From: Actinosynnema sp. ALI-1.44
Lineage (GTDB): Bacteria > Actinomycetota > Actinomycetes > Mycobacteriales > Pseudonocardiaceae
NCBI RefSeq assembly: GCF_001984155.1
Contig: NZ_MTQO01000027.1
Location: 33,692 to 97,691, forward strand
DNA length: 64,000 nucleotides
Direction of reading: 5' to 3'
In this document: piece after piece, positions 1-8,196 of the stretch
Numbering within the stretch: position 1 is the first letter of the stretch
Layout: every line of letters starts with the position of its first letter
The notes under the pieces: model-generated
The model's database searches: none
The model's input: only the letters and a program-made list of their open reading frames with translations
What the model was told of the DNA's origin: nothing
Translations under genes and position numbers: made by a program

Positions 1-281
1 CGTCCGGCGGTTCCGGCAACTGCTCGCAGGGCGGGACGATCTGGTTCTACCCGCTCGGCGTGATCCTCGCCAGGACCGGCAAGACCCTGATCACCGAAGG
101 CGGCGGGGAACCCCCGGTCGGCTGCGAGGGCATCGCCGCGTGGAGCGCCACCACCGGTTACGCCCCCGGTGACGTCGTGGGACACGCCGGGCACAAGTGG
201 GAATCGACCTACTGGTCGACCAACGCGGAACCGGGCGACCCCCGCTCGTGGGCCGTGTGGAAGGACGCCGGCGCCTGCTGA
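1..281 (+). CDS. Secreted S1-family peptidase C-terminus with chitin-binding module (partial)
   Basis: The reading frame is open from base 3 and runs in from outside the window; only about 92 residues are visible. The first part, SGGSGNCSQGGTIWFYPLGV, reads like the end of a streptogrisin/alpha-lytic-type serine protease, in which the GDSGG-like Ser segment is followed by a short Cys-containing loop and a final helix. A Gly/Pro linker leads to a C-terminal CBM5/12-like module with the typical AWSATTGYAPGDVV and W-x-S-T-Y-W-S signatures (residues ~42-92). Enzymes of this build are exported and degrade protein on chitinous material. The catalytic residues lie upstream of the window, so activity cannot be judged. 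A perfect hairpin follows 63 bases after the stop. Confidence 0.75.
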   Translation, partial: SGGSGNCSQGGTIWFYPLGVILARTGKTLITEGGGEPPVGCEGIAAWSATTGYAPGDVVGHAGHKWESTYWSTNAEPGDPRSWAVWKDAGAC

Positions 282-344
282 ACGCCGGTGAACCGGCGGG
301 GACCCGTCGCAGGGAGACAGGTTAACTGGTGGGACTCCGCCACT

Positions 345-381
345 GGCCATGCCGGTGATCGTGCAGATCACCGGCATGGCC
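345..381 (+). terminator. Strong hairpin downstream of the peptidase gene
   Basis: A perfect 16-bp stem (345-360 with 366-381) closes a 5-base loop. There is no T tract, as is usual for actinomycete terminators. It probably ends transcription of the peptidase gene and insulates the DUF1989 gene. Confidence 0.8.
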
Positions 382-470
382 GCTTCGGGGTGTCTGAAAT
401 CCAGTCGCCTCCGGTCCTGTCCGTGGTCGATCATCCCTGGGAAACACTGTCGTGCTGGAAGTGGAGACCC

Positions 471-1067
471 ATGGGGATCAGGTCGGTGACGGTACCCGCG
501 CAGAGCGGTCGTGCGGTGGACGCGGTGGAGGGCGATCTCCTGCACATCGTCGATCTCGACGGGCACCAGGTCGGCGACCTCTGGCTGATCGACGCGAAGG
601 ACCACACGCGCTGGCTCTCGGTCGGTCACACCCGTGATCGGGGCGAGCGGCTGTTTCCTCTGGTGGGTCAGCACTTTCTCGACCGTTTCGGTGATCCGAT
701 CGCCGAACTGGTCGCCGACGACTCCCCGGGCAAGCACGACATGCTGTTTCCTCCTTGCGACCGTTCGCTCTACGAGAGCGAAGGGTTGGTGGATCACCCG
801 AACTGCTATGACAACTTCGTTTCCGCGACCGCCTCGGTCGGTCTGCGGCTGCCGGTCGTGCCCGACCCGGTCAACGTCTTCCAGAACTCCGCTCCTGAGG
901 CTGACGGCACCCTGATCGTGGGCACCGCCGCGTCCGAGCCCGGGGACTCGATCACCTTCCGGCTGATGCGCGATGTGATCGTCGTGCTGACAGCGTGTTC
1001 GGTCGACTACTGGCCGACGAACAACATGGAGTGCACTCCCCTGCTCATGCGGATCGAATCGGCCTGA
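471..1067 (+). CDS. DUF1989 (urea carboxylase-associated) family protein
   Basis: The 198-residue product has the length and pattern of the DUF1989 family: VPAQSGRAVDAVEGDLLHIVDL, then HQVGDLWLID, a P-P-C-D-R-S-L-Y segment, NCYDNF, P-D-P-V-N-V-F-QN, and a final C-S-V-D-Y-WPTN-N stretch. DUF1989 proteins often accompany urea carboxylase and are thought to act in nitrogen metabolism, but their reaction is not well established and no urea carboxylase is visible here. ATG 471 was chosen because the domain begins there and a GGAG lies a few bases upstream. A GTG at 390 in the same frame would add 27 residues. Confidence 0.75.
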   Translation: MGIRSVTVPAQSGRAVDAVEGDLLHIVDLDGHQVGDLWLIDAKDHTRWLSVGHTRDRGERLFPLVGQHFLDRFGDPIAELVADDSPGKHDMLFPPCDRSLYESEGLVDHPNCYDNFVSATASVGLRLPVVPDPVNVFQNSAPEADGTLIVGTAASEPGDSITFRLMRDVIVVLTACSVDYWPTNNMECTPLLMRIESA

Positions 1068-1199
1068 CAGCCACGCCCGTCTCGGTGTGCCATCCGGGCG
1101 CACAGTGACCAGCGCACCGAGTTCTCGGATCAGTCGAGCGGACCGGGAAGGGTCCCCGGACACCCAGGCCAAGCTGCCCCGCAACCACAGGAGGGGCAC

Positions 1200-2429
1200 A
1201 TGGACTGGAACAAAGTCGCGCTGGCTGTCGCGGCCACGGTGGCAGCGGGCCTGACGACGGCGGCAGGAGCGGCATCTGCGGACGTGCCACCGCCGGTGTC
1301 GGGGCGGACTCTCACGGTCGGGCCCGGCGGGCAGTACTCGACTGTCCAGGCAGCCGCCGACGCGGCACGGCCCGGCGACAACGTGCGGATCGCCCCGGGC
1401 GTCCACACCGGCGGCCTGTCGATCAGGACCAGCGGATCACCCGGCAAGTACATCACCTTCTACAGCGAGGGCGGGACCGCCGTCGTCAAAGGCAGAGGCG
1501 GCTCGAAGGGCCTGCTCGCCCTCGGCAACCACTCGTGGCTGCGGTTCCACAACCTGACCTTCGCCGGGTCACGCGGGTTCGGCGCGTACGCCGACGGCGG
1601 GCATGACCTGGTCTTCGAGAACTTCGGGATCGACGGCTCGCAGGACGGCGGACTGGTGCTGCTGAACACGTCCAACGTCCTGGTGGACGGCTGTGAGATC
1701 AAGGGGACCAACGCCGAGGGCACGTCAGCGGACCACGAGGCGCTCAGCCTGGGCCACGGGACACGGGACGCCGAGGTCAGAAACTGCCGCGTGCACGACA
1801 ACGGTGAGGAAGGCATCGACGTCAAGTACACCGAGAACGCCCGGATCTCCATCCACGACAACGTGTCGTCGAACAACCGCGGCCCGAACATCTACGTGGA
1901 CTCCGCGTCCGACGTCCAGGTCTACAACAACGTGGTCAGCGGCGCGAAGGGCGAGACCAAGGCGGGGATCGCGCTGGCCGTCGAGGACTGGTCGGAAACC
2001 CGGGAACTGGACAACGTCAAGGTGTACAACAACGTCTCGTACGGCAACGCACAGGCGGGCCTGAGCATCTGGGTCGAGTCGAGCGGCACGCTGTCCAACG
2101 TGCACATCGTCAACAACACGTTCTACGGCAACAAGAAGGGCGCCATCTCCTTCGACGGCGACGAGTACGCCGGCGTGAACATCCTGCGCAACAACATCTT
2201 CGCGGAGGGCCCCGCGGCCAACACCGGCTTTGTCAGCGACCACAACGTCACCGGTGACCCCGGTTTCGCCGATCCACGCGCGGGCGACTTCCACCTCACG
2301 GCAGCGGCGGCGAAAGCCATCGACAAGGGATCCGCGGCGTACGCCCCTGCCTTCGACCGGGACAACAACCCCCGCCCGGCGTGCGCGGGCCACGACATCG
2401 GCGCCTACGAATACAAGGAGGGACGATGA
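1200..2429 (+). CDS. Secreted right-handed parallel beta-helix protein
   Basis: 409 residues. ATG 1200 has an AGGAGG-like ribosome site just upstream (about 1189-1196). A Sec signal peptide ends near ADVPPPV (residues ~28-32). The body is a right-handed beta-helix with the Asn ladders typical of pectate-lyase-like folds (repeated NNV, YNNVS, NNTFYGN, NNIF). It begins with the TVGPGGQYSTVQAAADAA segment that opens many PbH1/NosD-like proteins and ends with the AIDKGSA...RPACAGHDIGAYEY module common to secreted beta-helix proteins. A role in binding or cleaving extracellular polysaccharide is likely, but no specific lyase family or catalytic set could be assigned. Confidence 0.8.
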   Translation: MDWNKVALAVAATVAAGLTTAAGAASADVPPPVSGRTLTVGPGGQYSTVQAAADAARPGDNVRIAPGVHTGGLSIRTSGSPGKYITFYSEGGTAVVKGRGGSKGLLALGNHSWLRFHNLTFAGSRGFGAYADGGHDLVFENFGIDGSQDGGLVLLNTSNVLVDGCEIKGTNAEGTSADHEALSLGHGTRDAEVRNCRVHDNGEEGIDVKYTENARISIHDNVSSNNRGPNIYVDSASDVQVYNNVVSGAKGETKAGIALAVEDWSETRELDNVKVYNNVSYGNAQAGLSIWVESSGTLSNVHIVNNTFYGNKKGAISFDGDEYAGVNILRNNIFAEGPAANTGFVSDHNVTGDPGFADPRAGDFHLTAAAAKAIDKGSAAYAPAFDRDNNPRPACAGHDIGAYEYKEGR

Positions 2430-2459
2430 GCGGCGACGACGGACTCGGCGACTGAGCGG

Positions 2460-2492
2460 CGGGCACGGCGGGGGTATTCGCCGCCGTGCCCG
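2460..2492. terminator. Bidirectional hairpin between convergent genes
   Basis: Perfect 12-bp arms (2460-2471 and 2481-2492) surround a 9-base loop. It sits between the beta-helix gene and the convergent small secreted protein gene and could serve both. Confidence 0.75.
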
Positions 2493-2503
2493 TCAAATCG
2501 AAA

Positions 2504-2746
2504 TCACGTGTAGTGGCCGTTGTAAAGCGCCCACCCAGCGTGCCGGTCAGGCGGATAGCAGCGATGGGTGTCCGCCTCGCGATCGGCTGCCGCGTGGCAT
2601 TCCGCTTCGGTCGGGTAGTAGCCGCCGAATTCCCATTCGTAGATTCCCCGCGCACCGGCCGCGGTACCGGCGGCTGCGGCCGGAGCCACGATGACCAGCG
2701 CGGCAACGGCAGTGAAGACCGTTCTCAGCAGGCTTCTCATTCTCAC
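2504..2746 (-). CDS. Small secreted protein of unknown function
   Basis: About 80 residues. GTG 2746 is preferred because a GAGGGGG ribosome site lies 5 bases upstream; an ATG two codons later is possible. Residues ~5-30 form a signal peptide (LLRTVFTAVAALVIVAPAAAA). The mature part (~50 residues) is rich in aromatic residues and has two Cys (in EAECHA and HRCYPP) that could pair. It contains a GGYYPTEAECHAAADREA segment of the kind seen in many short actinomycete exported proteins. No function is recognised. Confidence 0.6.
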   Translation of the reverse strand: MRMRSLLRTVFTAVAALVIVAPAAAAGTAAGARGIYEWEFGGYYPTEAECHAAADREADTHRCYPPDRHAGWALYNGHYT

Positions 2747-2882
2747 AGCAACCCCCTCTGACGGGTTTCGCCATACCAAATATTCTGCCTCATAAGCGTT
2801 TTCCCGAATCGATCCGCCGCCAAGTTAGCCGACCTCGGCCGCGATCGGCTGGTTCCCCGGCGGAAACACCTGAATCGCGTAT

Positions 2883-3243
2883 TCACTGACCGTAGGACAG
2901 GCGAAGCCGCTCGTTGACCAACACGTTGAGCCGGTGACGCATGTGCCCCAGTTTTGCTGTCGTCCGGAGCAGGGCCCGTGGTGGTGAGAGTCCAGCGCAA
3001 CGCACATACACCCCGGTCGTCCGTGTGCAGGTCGAACCGGATGCGGTCGTTCGGGCGGTCCGGCCACAGCGAGGTCCACACCACCGTGCTTGGGCGTACC
3101 GCTTCCAGCACCCGGGGTTCGACTTCGTCGTCCAACTGGTCGAGCCAGGGCCGCGCGGCCTCTGCCCGTGGCTCGGTCAACGAGTCCCAGACGACGTGCG
3201 GCGGGGCGGGCGGGAGCCGCTTCCTGCTGCCGAGTTCGCGCAC
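2883..3243 (-). pseudogene. SRPBCC-like gene with one-base frameshift
   Basis: From GTG 3243 the frame encodes HVVWDSLTEPRAEAARPWL, VEPRVLEAVRPSTVVWTSLW, RIRFDL and LRWTLTTTGPAPDDSKTG, a pattern of small SRPBCC/START-like proteins. The frame then runs on into an implausible arginine-rich tail ending at 2743. Removing one base from the run of four C at 2946-2949 restores a natural ending, HMRHRLNVLVNERLRLSYGQ, with a stop at 2883-2885 and a product near 119 residues. Either the gene is inactivated or the extra base is a sequencing error in a homopolymer. Ligand and role are unknown. Confidence 0.6.
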
Positions 3244-3352
3244 AGTGCCAGGCTAGGTGCTGGACTTCGCTGAATTCGCCGGGTAGGTGTACGACTCAAC
3301 GTCTTCACCACCGCCGACAGTTGCGCCGTACCAGAGTGAGGTAGCGGTTCTC

Positions 3353-4543
3353 ATGGCGATCACTTTCAAGGTCTTCGGCCAGCTCACCCTCTGGTTTGCC
3401 TATGTCGGTGCCATTCACTGGTTGCTGTACCTGCTCGCGGCTAGTTCGGTGTTCAACCTCGCTCGACTTCGCCACCCCCATGACTTCGCCGATCAAGAGC
3501 CGGACTCCACCAAACCGTGGGCCCGCCGAATCGGCGTCGGCTGCTCCGTCGTGGCGGTGCCGCTGGCCATCGGCCTTGGGCTCTGGGCTTTCACCCAGAA
3601 GTCCGGCGCCTCTCCAGCGGTCCAAGGGATTTCCTTGGTCATACCACTGACCTTGGCCGTTTTTTGCACACACGAAGGCGTAAAAAGCTATCGAGAGATG
3701 CGCAACGATCCCACCCTGTCATCGCCGCGGACCGAGATACTCGGCCGTTACTACAGCCGCCTGATCAACGACATCATACTGATGATCGCCAATCGGCAGA
3801 TGGCCAGCATCTACTGGAGCAGCGTCATATTGACGACGATCCTGATCACGTTCGAGTCACCGACACTCCAGCCACTGTTGAAGGAGGCACCCGCAGGTGG
3901 GACGAGCACCGATTCGAACTGGGCCGGCCTGGGAGTCATCACGTTCTTCGTCGTCCTCAAAGTGGTGACCAAGATCCGTGAGGTGACCAACGCCCAGGTC
4001 CGCTTCCTGGAGACCTACCTCCAGCTCTACCGGAGGCGGGCGCTGCACGACACGGCACAATGGCGCTTCCGAACAGGGGCCCGCGCTTCTCGATGGCGAA
4101 GTCCCGAGCACAAAACGGGGATGGAACTTGCTGTCATCCTTGAGCGGTGTGTGGCTGACACACAACGCCGCCTGGAGGCGCGTGATGCCGCGATTGTGGG
4201 CAACACGTACTATCGGCTGGCCACTCTGCTCCGCCGAGCGTCGATCCGCGGCAGGGATTCACGCGCAGCGGGCGACTATTTCGATGGCCTGGTCGCCGTG
4301 AGTTGCACATTGTTGCTCGAGGGCAACCCAGTGGCGGCCGCTCAAACCTTTGAGCATGTGACGGCTGACGAGCCGGAACCGACGCCGCCAACCGCAGGCC
4401 GCTTGCGCAGACTGCTCAGCAATCTGGGTGACAACCTGGAACGACACGAGAAGACCGTCAGGAGTCTCGGTTTCCTGGCTGTACTGCTCGTGCTGATCGC
4501 CACCGGCCAGTTCGGACGGCTTGCCGAGATTTTCACCAAGTAG
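3353..4543 (+). CDS. Multi-pass membrane protein of unknown function
   Basis: About 396 residues from ATG 3353, which has GAGG 11 bases upstream; a GTG at 3287 is an alternative. Hydrophobic segments are visible near residues 10-35, 55-75, 90-105, 150-165 and 180-200, and a last helix (LGFLAVLLVLIATGQF) lies near the C-terminus. Between them is a long charged region (residues ~210-370), probably cytoplasmic and helical, with many Arg and Ala. No catalytic motif is recognised. Its third-position GC is somewhat lower than in flanking genes, compatible with an accessory gene. Confidence 0.6.
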   Translation: MAITFKVFGQLTLWFAYVGAIHWLLYLLAASSVFNLARLRHPHDFADQEPDSTKPWARRIGVGCSVVAVPLAIGLGLWAFTQKSGASPAVQGISLVIPLTLAVFCTHEGVKSYREMRNDPTLSSPRTEILGRYYSRLINDIILMIANRQMASIYWSSVILTTILITFESPTLQPLLKEAPAGGTSTDSNWAGLGVITFFVVLKVVTKIREVTNAQVRFLETYLQLYRRRALHDTAQWRFRTGARASRWRSPEHKTGMELAVILERCVADTQRRLEARDAAIVGNTYYRLATLLRRASIRGRDSRAAGDYFDGLVAVSCTLLLEGNPVAAAQTFEHVTADEPEPTPPTAGRLRRLLSNLGDNLERHEKTVRSLGFLAVLLVLIATGQFGRLAEIFTK

Positions 4544-4670
4544 CCAGTCACTTTCACAGCGGATCGCTCGGGTCACCCGCGCTGTCGGCTGTCACGGCTC
4601 TGTGCCAGGTCGAGATCGAGCGGAATGCCGAGGTCGGCAGGCGGCCCCGGCATCGCCGGCTGTCAGATGA

Positions 4671-5480
4671 CTACGCGCTCGCCGCGGCGGCGGCGCGACC
4701 GGCTTGTCTGCCGGAGAACAGGCAGCCGCCGAGGAACGTCCCCTCCAGCGCGCGGTACCCGTGGACGCCACCGCCGCCGAAGCCCGCCACCTCGCCCGCG
4801 GCGTACAGGCCGGGGATCGGTCGGCCGTTCGCGCCGACCACCCGGCCGGACAGGTCGGTCTGCAGTCCACCGAGGGTCTTGCGGGTCAGGATGTTCATCC
4901 GGATCGCGATCAGCGGACCGGCCGCCGGGTCGAGGATCTTGTGCAGCGAGGCCGTGCGGGCGAGGCTGTCGCCGCTGTAGGCCAACGAGTTGCGGATGCC
5001 CATGATCTGGCCGTCCTTGGTGAACGGGTTGTCCACCTGCTGGTCGCGCATGACGATCTGCTTGCGCAGCTCGTCGAGCTCGACCAGGTTCGTGCCGGTG
5101 AGCCGGTTCATGCCTGCGACGAGGTCGGGCAGCGAGTCGGCGATGACGAAGTCCGCCCCGCGGTCCATGAACGCCTTGACCGGCGGCGGTGTGCTGGTGA
5201 GCAGGCGCATGGCCAGGTAGCCGATCAGGTCCTTGCGGGTCAGTTCCGGATTCTGCTCGGAGCCGGACAGCACGAACTCCTTGTCGATGATCCGTTTGTT
5301 GAGCACGAACCACGAGTAGTCGTGCCCGGAACGGCCGATCAGCTCCAGCGTGCCGAGGGTGTCGTAGCTGGGCACGCCGGGGTTGGCGAACCGGCGTCCT
5401 TTCGCGTCGAACCACATCGACGACGGCGCGGCGAGCACGCGGATGCCGTGGCCGGGCCAGATCGGGCTGTGGTTGATCAT
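4671..5480 (-). CDS. C-terminal half of FAD-dependent dehydrogenase (frameshifted)
   Basis: This 269-codon frame continues the FAD-binding dehydrogenase encoded by 5477-6466. It carries the substrate-side and C-terminal FAD-contact part, with WFDAKGRRFANPGVPSYD, then RMNILTRKTLGG, and the closing PIPGLYAAGEVAGFGGGG...LEGTFLGGCLFSGR motif of FAD_binding_2 (fumarate reductase/3-ketosteroid dehydrogenase type) enzymes. Its ATG (5478-5480) overlaps the upstream TGA as ATGA. One inserted base in the GGG just before would fuse both frames seamlessly (HYTEG-MINHSPIW). The pair is therefore most simply one frameshifted gene, though reinitiation at ATGA could make two polypeptides. Confidence 0.7.
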   Translation of the reverse strand: MINHSPIWPGHGIRVLAAPSSMWFDAKGRRFANPGVPSYDTLGTLELIGRSGHDYSWFVLNKRIIDKEFVLSGSEQNPELTRKDLIGYLAMRLLTSTPPPVKAFMDRGADFVIADSLPDLVAGMNRLTGTNLVELDELRKQIVMRDQQVDNPFTKDGQIMGIRNSLAYSGDSLARTASLHKILDPAAGPLIAIRMNILTRKTLGGLQTDLSGRVVGANGRPIPGLYAAGEVAGFGGGGVHGYRALEGTFLGGCLFSGRQAGRAAAAASA

Positions 5481-6466
5481 CCCTCGGTGTAGTGCCACAT
5501 GCGGTCGCGGTTGACCAGCCGCGCCCCGGCCGCCTCGCTGATGGCCAGCATCCGGCCGTCGACGTGCGCGGGCACACCGGTGATCAACCGGGCGGGCGGT
5601 GGGCCGAGGCGGGCGGGCCAGTTGCGGCGCACGAGCTCCTGGTTGCCGCCGATGCCGCCGGAGGTGACGATGACGATCGGCGCCCGCAGCTCGAAGTCGC
5701 CGACCTTGGTGCGGGAGCTGGGTGTGCCGCGGGCGGCGCTGCTGGGTTCCAGGATCGAGCCGCGCACACCGCTGACGGCGCCGCCTGCCATCGTGATCCC
5801 GTCGACCTGGTGGCGGAAGCGGAAGCTCACCTTGCCCTGGGCCACGGCGGTCCGCACGAGCTTCTCGAACGGCTCCATCACGCCGGGGCCGGTGCCGAGC
5901 GTGAGGTGGAAGCGCGGGACGGAGTTGCCCGGCCCGTCGGCCAGTTGCCCGCCGCGTTCGGCCCAGCCGACGATCGGCACCCACGTCACCCCGAGCCCGG
6001 CCAGCCACGCCCGTTTCTCCCCCGCGGCGAACTGCAGGTACGCCTCGGCCCAGCGGGACGCCCAATAGTCCTCGCCGAGCGGGTCGTCGACGCCGCGGTC
6101 GAAGCCCGCGTTGCTGAACCAGTCGTTGCGGGCCAGGTCGATCGAGTCCTTGATGCCCGCGGTGCGCTGCTCGGGCGAGTTGACGAAGAACAGCCCGCCG
6201 AGCGACCAGAACGCCTGTCCGCCGAGGCTGGCCTCCGGCTCCTGGTCGACCAGCAGGACCCGGCGACCGGCGGCGGCGAGCTCGGCGGTCGCCACGAGCC
6301 CGGCCAGCCCGGCACCGACCACGATCGCGTCCGCGTCGGCCCGCGGGCCGGCGACGGCGGATTCGCCCAGGCCCAGCATGCCCAGTGCGGAACCGGCGGC
6401 GACACCGCTGCCCGTGGCGAGCAGATGGCGGCGGCTCATGCTGTAACTGCTGTCCGGCCTCGTCAT
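5477..6466 (-). CDS. Tat-exported FAD-binding dehydrogenase, N-terminal half
   Basis: ATG 6466 has GGGAGG 4 bases upstream. A twin-arginine signal (SRRHLLATGSGVAAGSALG) precedes the dinucleotide-binding motif VVGAGLAGLVATAELAAAGRRVLLVDQE at residues ~47-74. FGG/GG segments and the second FAD contact VIVTSGGIGGN follow. The family (FAD_binding_2, 3-ketosteroid-dehydrogenase-like 'FAD-binding dehydrogenase') is normally about 550-600 residues; this frame stops at 329 and the remainder lies in the next frame (4671-5480). The substrate is unknown. A TetR-type half-palindrome lies 22 bases upstream of the start. Confidence 0.75.
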   Translation of the reverse strand: MTRPDSSYSMSRRHLLATGSGVAAGSALGMLGLGESAVAGPRADADAIVVGAGLAGLVATAELAAAGRRVLLVDQEPEASLGGQAFWSLGGLFFVNSPEQRTAGIKDSIDLARNDWFSNAGFDRGVDDPLGEDYWASRWAEAYLQFAAGEKRAWLAGLGVTWVPIVGWAERGGQLADGPGNSVPRFHLTLGTGPGVMEPFEKLVRTAVAQGKVSFRFRHQVDGITMAGGAVSGVRGSILEPSSAARGTPSSRTKVGDFELRAPIVIVTSGGIGGNQELVRRNWPARLGPPPARLITGVPAHVDGRMLAISEAAGARLVNRDRMWHYTEG

Positions 6467-6487
6467 CGAGCCTCCCTGACCGCGTTG

Positions 6488-6501
6488 TTACTCATCGGTA
6501 G
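6488..6501. promoter_or_regulatory. TetR-type operator-like site before the FAD dehydrogenase
   Basis: TTACTCATCGGTAG is an imperfect palindrome resembling the TTACT-N4-GGTAA class of operators used by TetR-family repressors of lipid and steroid genes in actinomycetes. It lies 22-35 bases upstream of the dehydrogenase start. Confidence 0.35.
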
Positions 6502-6622
6502 TCAGCCAACCAGGGGTGCCCGCGCGGGCGATAGAGGTGAGTCGCCAACCCCGTTCGTGTCCGTTGTGCCCGTTGCACAACGAAGGCGGATATTCGGTGG
6601 TGGACCTCGATAAGTTGCCCTT

Positions 6623-7375
6623 ATGGACTTCGGCGGTGGCTGGGACAGCGTGGCGACCCTGGTGGACGGTCGGTGGGTGGAACGCCGTCCACGCCGCCCG
6701 GAGGTGGTGGACCTGCTGCTGATGGAAACGCGGGTGATGCCGTGGCTGGCTCCGCAGTTGCCGTTGGCCGTGCCACGGCCGGAGGTCGCGCAGTTGGAGC
6801 CGTTGGTCGTGCGGCACGAACTGGTCCCCGGCGAGCCGATCGAGGACTTCAGCGAGGACAACGGACGGCAACTGGGCGAGTTCCTGCGGGCACTGCACGG
6901 CGTCGACGCGGCCGACGCCGTGGCACACGGGCTGGCGAAGTCTGACGATCGAGCCGAGACAGTCGCGCGGTTCCGTGCCGACGTCGTGCCGCTGGTTCCC
7001 GACGCCCTGACAGCGCGTGCCACGGCTCTGCTGGACGCCATCGCCGACCTGCCGTCCGACGCGGTGGTGCACGGCGACATCGGCCCGGAGCACATCCTGT
7101 GCGTCGGCGACCGGGTGACCGGCGTGATCGACTTCTCCGACGCGCACACCGGGGACCCCGCCATCGACCTGGCCTGGCTGCTGAACGGGACACCGGAGCA
7201 CTTCGCACGTGCCGTGGCCAAGGAGTACGGTGTCTCCCCCGAGGTCCGCGACCGGGCGTTGCTGTGGCACCAACTGGGCCCGTGGTACGAGGTCACGTTC
7301 GGCATGGACAACGACGAGCCTGACGACGTCGAATCCGGGCTGGCCGGAGTGGTGAGCAGACTCGACCTCGGCTGA
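6623..7375 (+). CDS. Aminoglycoside phosphotransferase-like kinase family protein
   Basis: 250 residues of the APH/choline kinase-like fold. The catalytic loop reads HGDIGPEH (residues ~150-157) and is followed by the metal-binding IDFSDAHTGDPAIDLAWLL (~168-186). The usual Asn of the HxDxxxxN catalytic loop is replaced by His, a variant also found in other small APH-like proteins. The N-lobe is short and has no obvious Lys/Glu pair. The substrate is unknown and resistance activity should not be assumed. It stands alone, divergent from the FAD dehydrogenase. Confidence 0.75.
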   Translation: MDFGGGWDSVATLVDGRWVERRPRRPEVVDLLLMETRVMPWLAPQLPLAVPRPEVAQLEPLVVRHELVPGEPIEDFSEDNGRQLGEFLRALHGVDAADAVAHGLAKSDDRAETVARFRADVVPLVPDALTARATALLDAIADLPSDAVVHGDIGPEHILCVGDRVTGVIDFSDAHTGDPAIDLAWLLNGTPEHFARAVAKEYGVSPEVRDRALLWHQLGPWYEVTFGMDNDEPDDVESGLAGVVSRLDLG

Positions 7376-7379
7376 AGGC

Positions 7380-7405
7380 CTTGACCTCAAGTCAAGTCGA
7401 GATAT
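7380..7405 (+). promoter_or_regulatory. MerR-type promoter/operator without an obvious target gene
   Basis: CTTGAC-N5-GTCAAG (7380-7396) with an in-register TTGACC -35 and a downstream GATATC resembles MerR-family promoters in which the dyad fills a long -35/-10 spacer. The only ORF directly downstream (ATG 7419) has no recognisable protein signature. The promoter may belong to a lost gene or drive the methyltransferase at 7549. Confidence 0.4.
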
Positions 7406-7548
7406 CACGCTGGTCCGCATGACCACGACACACGACGGGCGGCGGCAAGGTCGCCTGTCAGAACACGGGTGTGCTCGACACGTAACCGCCAATGCCACGA
7501 GCGGTTCGTTCAAGACCAGGACCCGGTGCGCGGCCGACACTGCCGTGC

Positions 7549-8196
7549 ATGAGCGAGACCGCATTCACCCCCGCGCTGGGCCGCTTCGCACCTACCCGGT
7601 TCTACGACAACGCCATCACGCTGACACGTGAGCGCTTGTGGCGCGCTCTGGTCGCGATGCACGTGGCACCGCGGCCCGACGACGTGATCGTCGACGTCGG
7701 CTGCGGCACCGGCTCGCTGGCGCTGTTGTTGAACCGGGTGGAACCGATGGCGCGGGTCGTGGGCGTGGATCCGGACCCTGACGTGCTGGCAGTGGCCAAG
7801 GGCAAGCCCGGGGCGGCCGGTGTCCGGTGGTTGACCGGGATCGGCGACACGCTGACGCAGACGCTGGGCCCGGCCTCGGCGGACACTGTCGTGTCCAGCC
7901 TTGTGCTGCACCAGTGCCCGGTCGCGGTGAAACGGTCCGTGCTCGCGTCGATGTTCGCGGTGCTGAGTCCCGGTGGCAAACTGGTGATCGCCGACTACGG
8001 GCTCCAGCGGACGCCGCTGATGCGCCTGGCGTTCAGGATCGTGCAGTTCGCGGACGGCAAACAGGACACCCAGCCCAATGCGGACGGCGTGCTTCCGGAA
8101 CTGATCACCGAAGCCGGGTTCCGTGCCGTTCGTGAAACCGAGGTGGTGCCGACGGTCAGCGGCTCGATCTCGATCTACACGGCCCGGCGGGATTGA
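7549..8196 (+). CDS. Class I SAM-dependent methyltransferase
   Basis: 215 residues. Motif I is VIVDVGCGTGSLALLL (residues ~45-60), followed by the acidic end of beta-2 (VVGVDPDPDVLAVAKGK). A later SVVSSLVLHQCP and LSPGGKLVIADYG match the post-motif region of UbiE/Coq5-like methyltransferases. ATG 7549 was chosen because it directly precedes the conserved TPALGRFAPTRFYDN N-terminus. The last 22 bases overlap the convergent AraC gene. The acceptor substrate is unknown. Confidence 0.85.
   Translation: MSETAFTPALGRFAPTRFYDNAITLTRERLWRALVAMHVAPRPDDVIVDVGCGTGSLALLLNRVEPMARVVGVDPDPDVLAVAKGKPGAAGVRWLTGIGDTLTQTLGPASADTVVSSLVLHQCPVAVKRSVLASMFAVLSPGGKLVIADYGLQRTPLMRLAFRIVQFADGKQDTQPNADGVLPELITEAGFRAVRETEVVPTVSGSISIYTARRD

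Noticed and set aside
1068..1199. Possible riboswitch in the leader of the beta-helix gene
   Set aside because: There are C/G-rich stretches and a ribosome site, but no match to a riboswitch class that I could defend.
7419..7631. Small ORF behind the MerR-type promoter
   Set aside because: It overlaps the methyltransferase gene in another frame and has no recognisable features.
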